Source: Marinirhabdus sp050859505
GTDB taxonomy: Bacteria; Bacteroidota; Bacteroidia; Flavobacteriales; Flavobacteriaceae
Assembly: GCF_050859505.1 (NCBI RefSeq)
Contig: NZ_CP193934.1
Coordinates: 1,922,001-1,986,000 of the forward strand
Direction: 5' to 3'
DNA: 64,000 nucleotides
The translations under genes were made by a program, and so were the position numbers. The notes beneath the pieces are model-generated. The model saw only the letters and a program-made list of their open reading frames with translations. It was not told where the DNA came from and made no database searches. How positions within the stretch are numbered: position 1 is the stretch's first letter; every line of letters starts with the position of its first letter. Shown piece by piece: positions 61,378 to 64,000 of the stretch.

Positions 61378-61420
61378 TGATATTTATCATTTTTTGAAAG
61401 ATCACATCATTCTACATTTG
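61378..61420 (+). promoter_or_regulatory. Fnr/Crp-type box plus -7 element for the Usp series
   Basis: Box TGATATTTATCA at 61378-61389 and perfect TACATTTG at 61413-61420, offset 35 nt. Confidence 0.82.
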
Positions 61421-61438
61421 ACTACATAAACAAAGGTA

Positions 61439-61452
61439 CCCGCCTACGCGGG
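61439..61452 (+). promoter_or_regulatory. Hairpin CCCGC-CTAC-GCGGG in the usp leader
   Basis: Perfect G+C stem within the ~36-nt untranslated leader, ending 8 nt before the ATG at 61461. It stands where a ribosome would bind, so it could hinder or protect the start region; it may also be just a REP-like insertion. Confidence 0.5.
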
Positions 61453-61460
61453 CAATAGAT

Positions 61461-62306
61461 ATGAGAAAAATAGTAATCCCTACCGACTTTTCTGAAACTT
61501 CAATAAATGCGATTGAATATGCCTTGGAGCTTTTTAAATATGAAAAATGCGAATTCATTATAATGAACGCCTTTGCAGATGAAGTGTACGAGAATACTAT
61601 GGAAATGTGTAAGGAAGATTTTGAAGAATTTAAAGATGCTTATCAGAGAAACGTCGATAAAACCTTACAGAAAGAAATAGCCACAATGCTGGGAAGGTCA
61701 CCCAATCCAAAACATACCTATACGTATGAAGCACGTTTTGGAACGTTGGTAGATGAAACAAACCATATTGTTGATAGAGACAATATAGATATAGTAATAA
61801 TGGGCACTAAGGGTGGTACCAATGATAACAACATCACTTTTGGGAGTAACACCTTGCAAGTGATAAAATATGTGCAATGTCCAGTTTTAGCTGTGCCTGT
61901 TAGTTATCACGGTGCAACGCCAAAGAATATACTTTTCCCTACAGATTATATGCTTCCTTTTAAACGCAGAGAGCTTAAACTACTTAGTACACTTGCTAAG
62001 GGTTTTGTAGCTACTATACATATGTTGTTTATAACAGAATTTAACGGCTTGTCACACAGGCAACAAAATAACAAATCGTATGTGCATAGTTGTTTTGAAG
62101 ATAATGAGACATCCTTTTTAAAGACACCAGGAAAAGACATTACAAAAGGCGTAAACAAAGTACTTCGGGAAAACGACTTTGATATGTTGGTGATGGTAAA
62201 TCAAAGACATTCTTACCTTGAAAATATATTGTATCGTTCTACTATTGAAAAAATAGGAATAGAAATAAACATCCCTTTCTTGGTTTTGCAAAACCTGTAT
62301 CGATAA
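61461..62306 (+). CDS. Universal stress protein, two Usp domains
   Basis: 281 aa. Domain 1 starts MRKIVIPTDFSETSINAIEY, with a weakened nucleotide loop IMGTKGGTNDNNITFGSNTL. Domain 2 starts KNILFPTDYMLPFKRRELKL and ends IEINIPFLVLQN. First of three consecutive Usp genes (16 and 14 bp apart) behind one Fnr-type promoter. Its start is close to that of the relic at 20306. Confidence 0.92.
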   Translation: MRKIVIPTDFSETSINAIEYALELFKYEKCEFIIMNAFADEVYENTMEMCKEDFEEFKDAYQRNVDKTLQKEIATMLGRSPNPKHTYTYEARFGTLVDETNHIVDRDNIDIVIMGTKGGTNDNNITFGSNTLQVIKYVQCPVLAVPVSYHGATPKNILFPTDYMLPFKRRELKLLSTLAKGFVATIHMLFITEFNGLSHRQQNNKSYVHSCFEDNETSFLKTPGKDITKGVNKVLRENDFDMLVMVNQRHSYLENILYRSTIEKIGIEINIPFLVLQNLYR

Positions 62307-62322
62307 TCCTAAACTTATACCT

Positions 62323-63171
62323 ATGAAACGTATTTTATTACCCACAGATTTTTCGGAGAATGCCTACAACGCTATAAAATATGCCGTTCAGTTATTACAG
62401 GATGAAGTTTGCGAATTCTATTTGCTCCACACCTATACACCAGTTATAATGAGTGCAGGAAGTATGCTGGACAGTTATTCAGCTTTGACTTATCAGAAAG
62501 TAGCACAAGAAAATGCCAAAAAAAACCTTGATAAAATTGAAGCAGAAATAGGTAAAAAATTCCCTAATAAAAACCATAATTATACAGCTATTTTATCATT
62601 CAATACGCTAATTGCAGAAATGAAAAGTGTTGTTGAAGAACATACCATTGATTATGTCATTATGGGAACACAAGGTGCAACAGGTGCAAAGGAGGTGTTT
62701 CTAGGGACACATACAATGTACGCAATTAAGAAATTAAAATGCCCAGTATTGGCAGTACCGGCGAATTTTGATTACGAGCCTCCTAAAGAAATTTTATTCG
62801 CAACAGATTATAAGCTTGACAAAAATAACAAATATCTCTTTATGCTTAGAGATTTATGCGATGCACACCATTCAAGGCTACATATATTAAATTCATACTA
62901 CGGAACACCCTTAACAGAGTCGCAATTGGAAAATAAAGCGTTTTTGGATGCTTACTTTATTGATAATGCGCACCTATTTCATATTGCTGAAGGAACCGAC
63001 GTATTGGGCGCCGTAGAACAATTTCAAATAAAAGCAAAGATCAATTTTATGGTGATGATCCATAATAATCACAACTTTTTGGAAAATATACTTTTTAGAC
63101 CTGTGATTAATCAAGTGGTGTATCACACCAATGTTCCCTTCTTGGTAATTCCTTCCGTAAAAACACAATAA
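62323..63171 (+). CDS. Universal stress protein, two Usp domains
   Basis: 282 aa. Domain 1 starts MKRILLPTDFSENAYNAIKY and has IMGTQGATGAKEVFLGTHTM; domain 2 starts PKEILFATDYKLDKNNKYLF and lacks the loop, ending NVPFLVIPSVKTQ. Second gene of the Usp series, 16 bp after the first. Domain order and spacing are as in the other Usp genes of the window. Confidence 0.92.
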   Translation: MKRILLPTDFSENAYNAIKYAVQLLQDEVCEFYLLHTYTPVIMSAGSMLDSYSALTYQKVAQENAKKNLDKIEAEIGKKFPNKNHNYTAILSFNTLIAEMKSVVEEHTIDYVIMGTQGATGAKEVFLGTHTMYAIKKLKCPVLAVPANFDYEPPKEILFATDYKLDKNNKYLFMLRDLCDAHHSRLHILNSYYGTPLTESQLENKAFLDAYFIDNAHLFHIAEGTDVLGAVEQFQIKAKINFMVMIHNNHNFLENILFRPVINQVVYHTNVPFLVIPSVKTQ

Positions 63172-63185
63172 ATTTTTCTACTACG

Positions 63186-64000
63186 ATGAAAACGATACTT
63201 ATACCGACAGATTTTTCGAACAACGCGTATTGCGCACTGTATTACGCAACACAGTTATTTGCTGAAGAAAAATGCACTTTCATTATTGTACATTCTTTCG
63301 AAAATCAAGTTACCAATCTAACCAGTAGAATTGATATTGGCAAAACGGAAGCCGTCGTTGATGAGCTATACAACACCTGCGAATCTAATTGCGACGAGGT
63401 AAAACACAAAATTATTCTTGATACAAATAATAATAAGCACTGTTACAAGACTATTGCTACCTCATTGTCATTATCAAGGGCAATCAACAAATTAATAGCA
63501 AAAGAACAAGTAGATTTTGTTGTGATGGGAAGCAAAGGAAGTACGGGAGCAAGCGATATTTTAGTGGGAAGCAATACGCTAGCGATGATACGGAAAATTA
63601 AGAAAAAACCGTTGCTTGTAGTACCTCAAGAATTTGATTTTAAGCCTATAAAGAAAATCGCTTTTGCCACGGGTTTTAAGAGAGCTTATACTAAAAATGA
63701 ATTACAACCATTATTGGACATTTCATCAATAAGCAATACAGGTATTAAAGTGATACACGTTCATAAAAATAAAAAAAAATCCGATCTCCAGCGCGCCAAT
63801 TCCCATCAGTTATTTAAGCTCTTGGAAAAAGGAAACCCCAAAAATAATTGGTTGCCAGGGGAAACCGATACCTATGATGCTATTACTTCTTTTCTTAAAA
63901 AAGAACAAATCGACCTACTAGCAATGATCTACTATAAACATAATGCAATTGTAAGATTGTTTCGGGAAGCGACGGTAAAAGATATTGCGAAGTACACGGG
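63186..64000 (+). CDS. Universal stress protein, two Usp domains, 3' end beyond window
   Basis: 271 codons are visible from ATG 63186, starting MKTILIPTDFSNNAYCALYY; probably only about ten codons are missing. Domain 1 has VMGSKGSTGASDILVGSNTL; domain 2 starts KKIAFATGFKRAYTKNELQP. Third gene of the series, 14 bp after the second. Confidence 0.9.
   Translation, partial: MKTILIPTDFSNNAYCALYYATQLFAEEKCTFIIVHSFENQVTNLTSRIDIGKTEAVVDELYNTCESNCDEVKHKIILDTNNNKHCYKTIATSLSLSRAINKLIAKEQVDFVVMGSKGSTGASDILVGSNTLAMIRKIKKKPLLVVPQEFDFKPIKKIAFATGFKRAYTKNELQPLLDISSISNTGIKVIHVHKNKKKSDLQRANSHQLFKLLEKGNPKNNWLPGETDTYDAITSFLKKEQIDLLAMIYYKHNAIVRLFREATVKDIAKYT

Overview
The window is A+T-rich DNA from a member of the Bacteroidota, most likely a marine-type Flavobacteriaceae. 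The grounds are Bacteroidota-style promoters (TAnnTTTG), several FtsX-type permeases ending in the same NPVKSLKTE-like tail, a fused CcoN-CcoO oxidase subunit, and a lipoprotein-type NosZ. I cannot name the genus from the sequence alone.

Layout. 1-11046: a tripartite export system with four MacB/FtsX-type permeases (the first cut by the window edge), one ABC ATPase and one TolC-family outer-membrane protein. About 11115-11345 is a decayed tyrosine-recombinase C-terminus. 11400-23800: ribosome hibernation factor, universal stress proteins (Usp), a thioredoxin/VIT/lipoprotein block on the minus strand, a PAS histidine kinase with a receiver-Crp/Fnr fusion regulator, and a stretch of gene remnants (Usp, metallo-beta-lactamase, OsmC). 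23840-30949: nitrous oxide reductase cluster (cytochrome c, fasciclin lipoprotein, nosZ, membrane protein, nosL, nosD, nosF, nosY). 30990-34892: thioredoxin-like protein, CoA-transferase, membrane protein, RIC di-iron repair protein and a second hemerythrin-like protein. 34900-46950: cbb3 oxidase genes (ccoI, a PdxH-like gene, ccoS, ccoNO, ccoQ, ccoP, truncated globin, cupin, ccoG, ccoH, TauE-like protein, 45-aa membrane peptide) facing hemN. 46985-48037 holds a 165-bp tandem repeat array. 48038-56026: truncated TSUP gene, MCE/Mla-type lipid transport genes, patatin, APC transporter, DUF1003, MgtC and a second thioredoxin. 56047-59637: unknown protein, CbpA-like DnaJ, sigma-like factor, relics of a second VIT/lipoprotein locus, and an OmpA lipoprotein. 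59783-64000: a 40-aa charged peptide, a second histidine kinase and three consecutive Usp genes, the last cut by the edge.

How it fits together. Eighteen copies of an Fnr/Crp-type palindrome, TGAY-N4-RTCA, lie in front of transcription units across the window. In sixteen of the seventeen promoters the first base of a TAnnTTTG-like -7 element starts exactly 35 nt after the first base of the box; in the remaining one it is 36 nt. This is the geometry of an activator site overlapping the -33 region. It ties N2O respiration, high-affinity oxygen respiration, anaerobic haem synthesis, NO/Fe-S repair, ribosome hibernation, lipid transport and most of the Usp genes into one apparent low-oxygen regulon. 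The two-component pair at 16737-19300 has its own box, and its response regulator carries a Crp-type helix-turn-helix with E..R in the recognition helix, so it is the best local candidate for the regulator. That link is inference.
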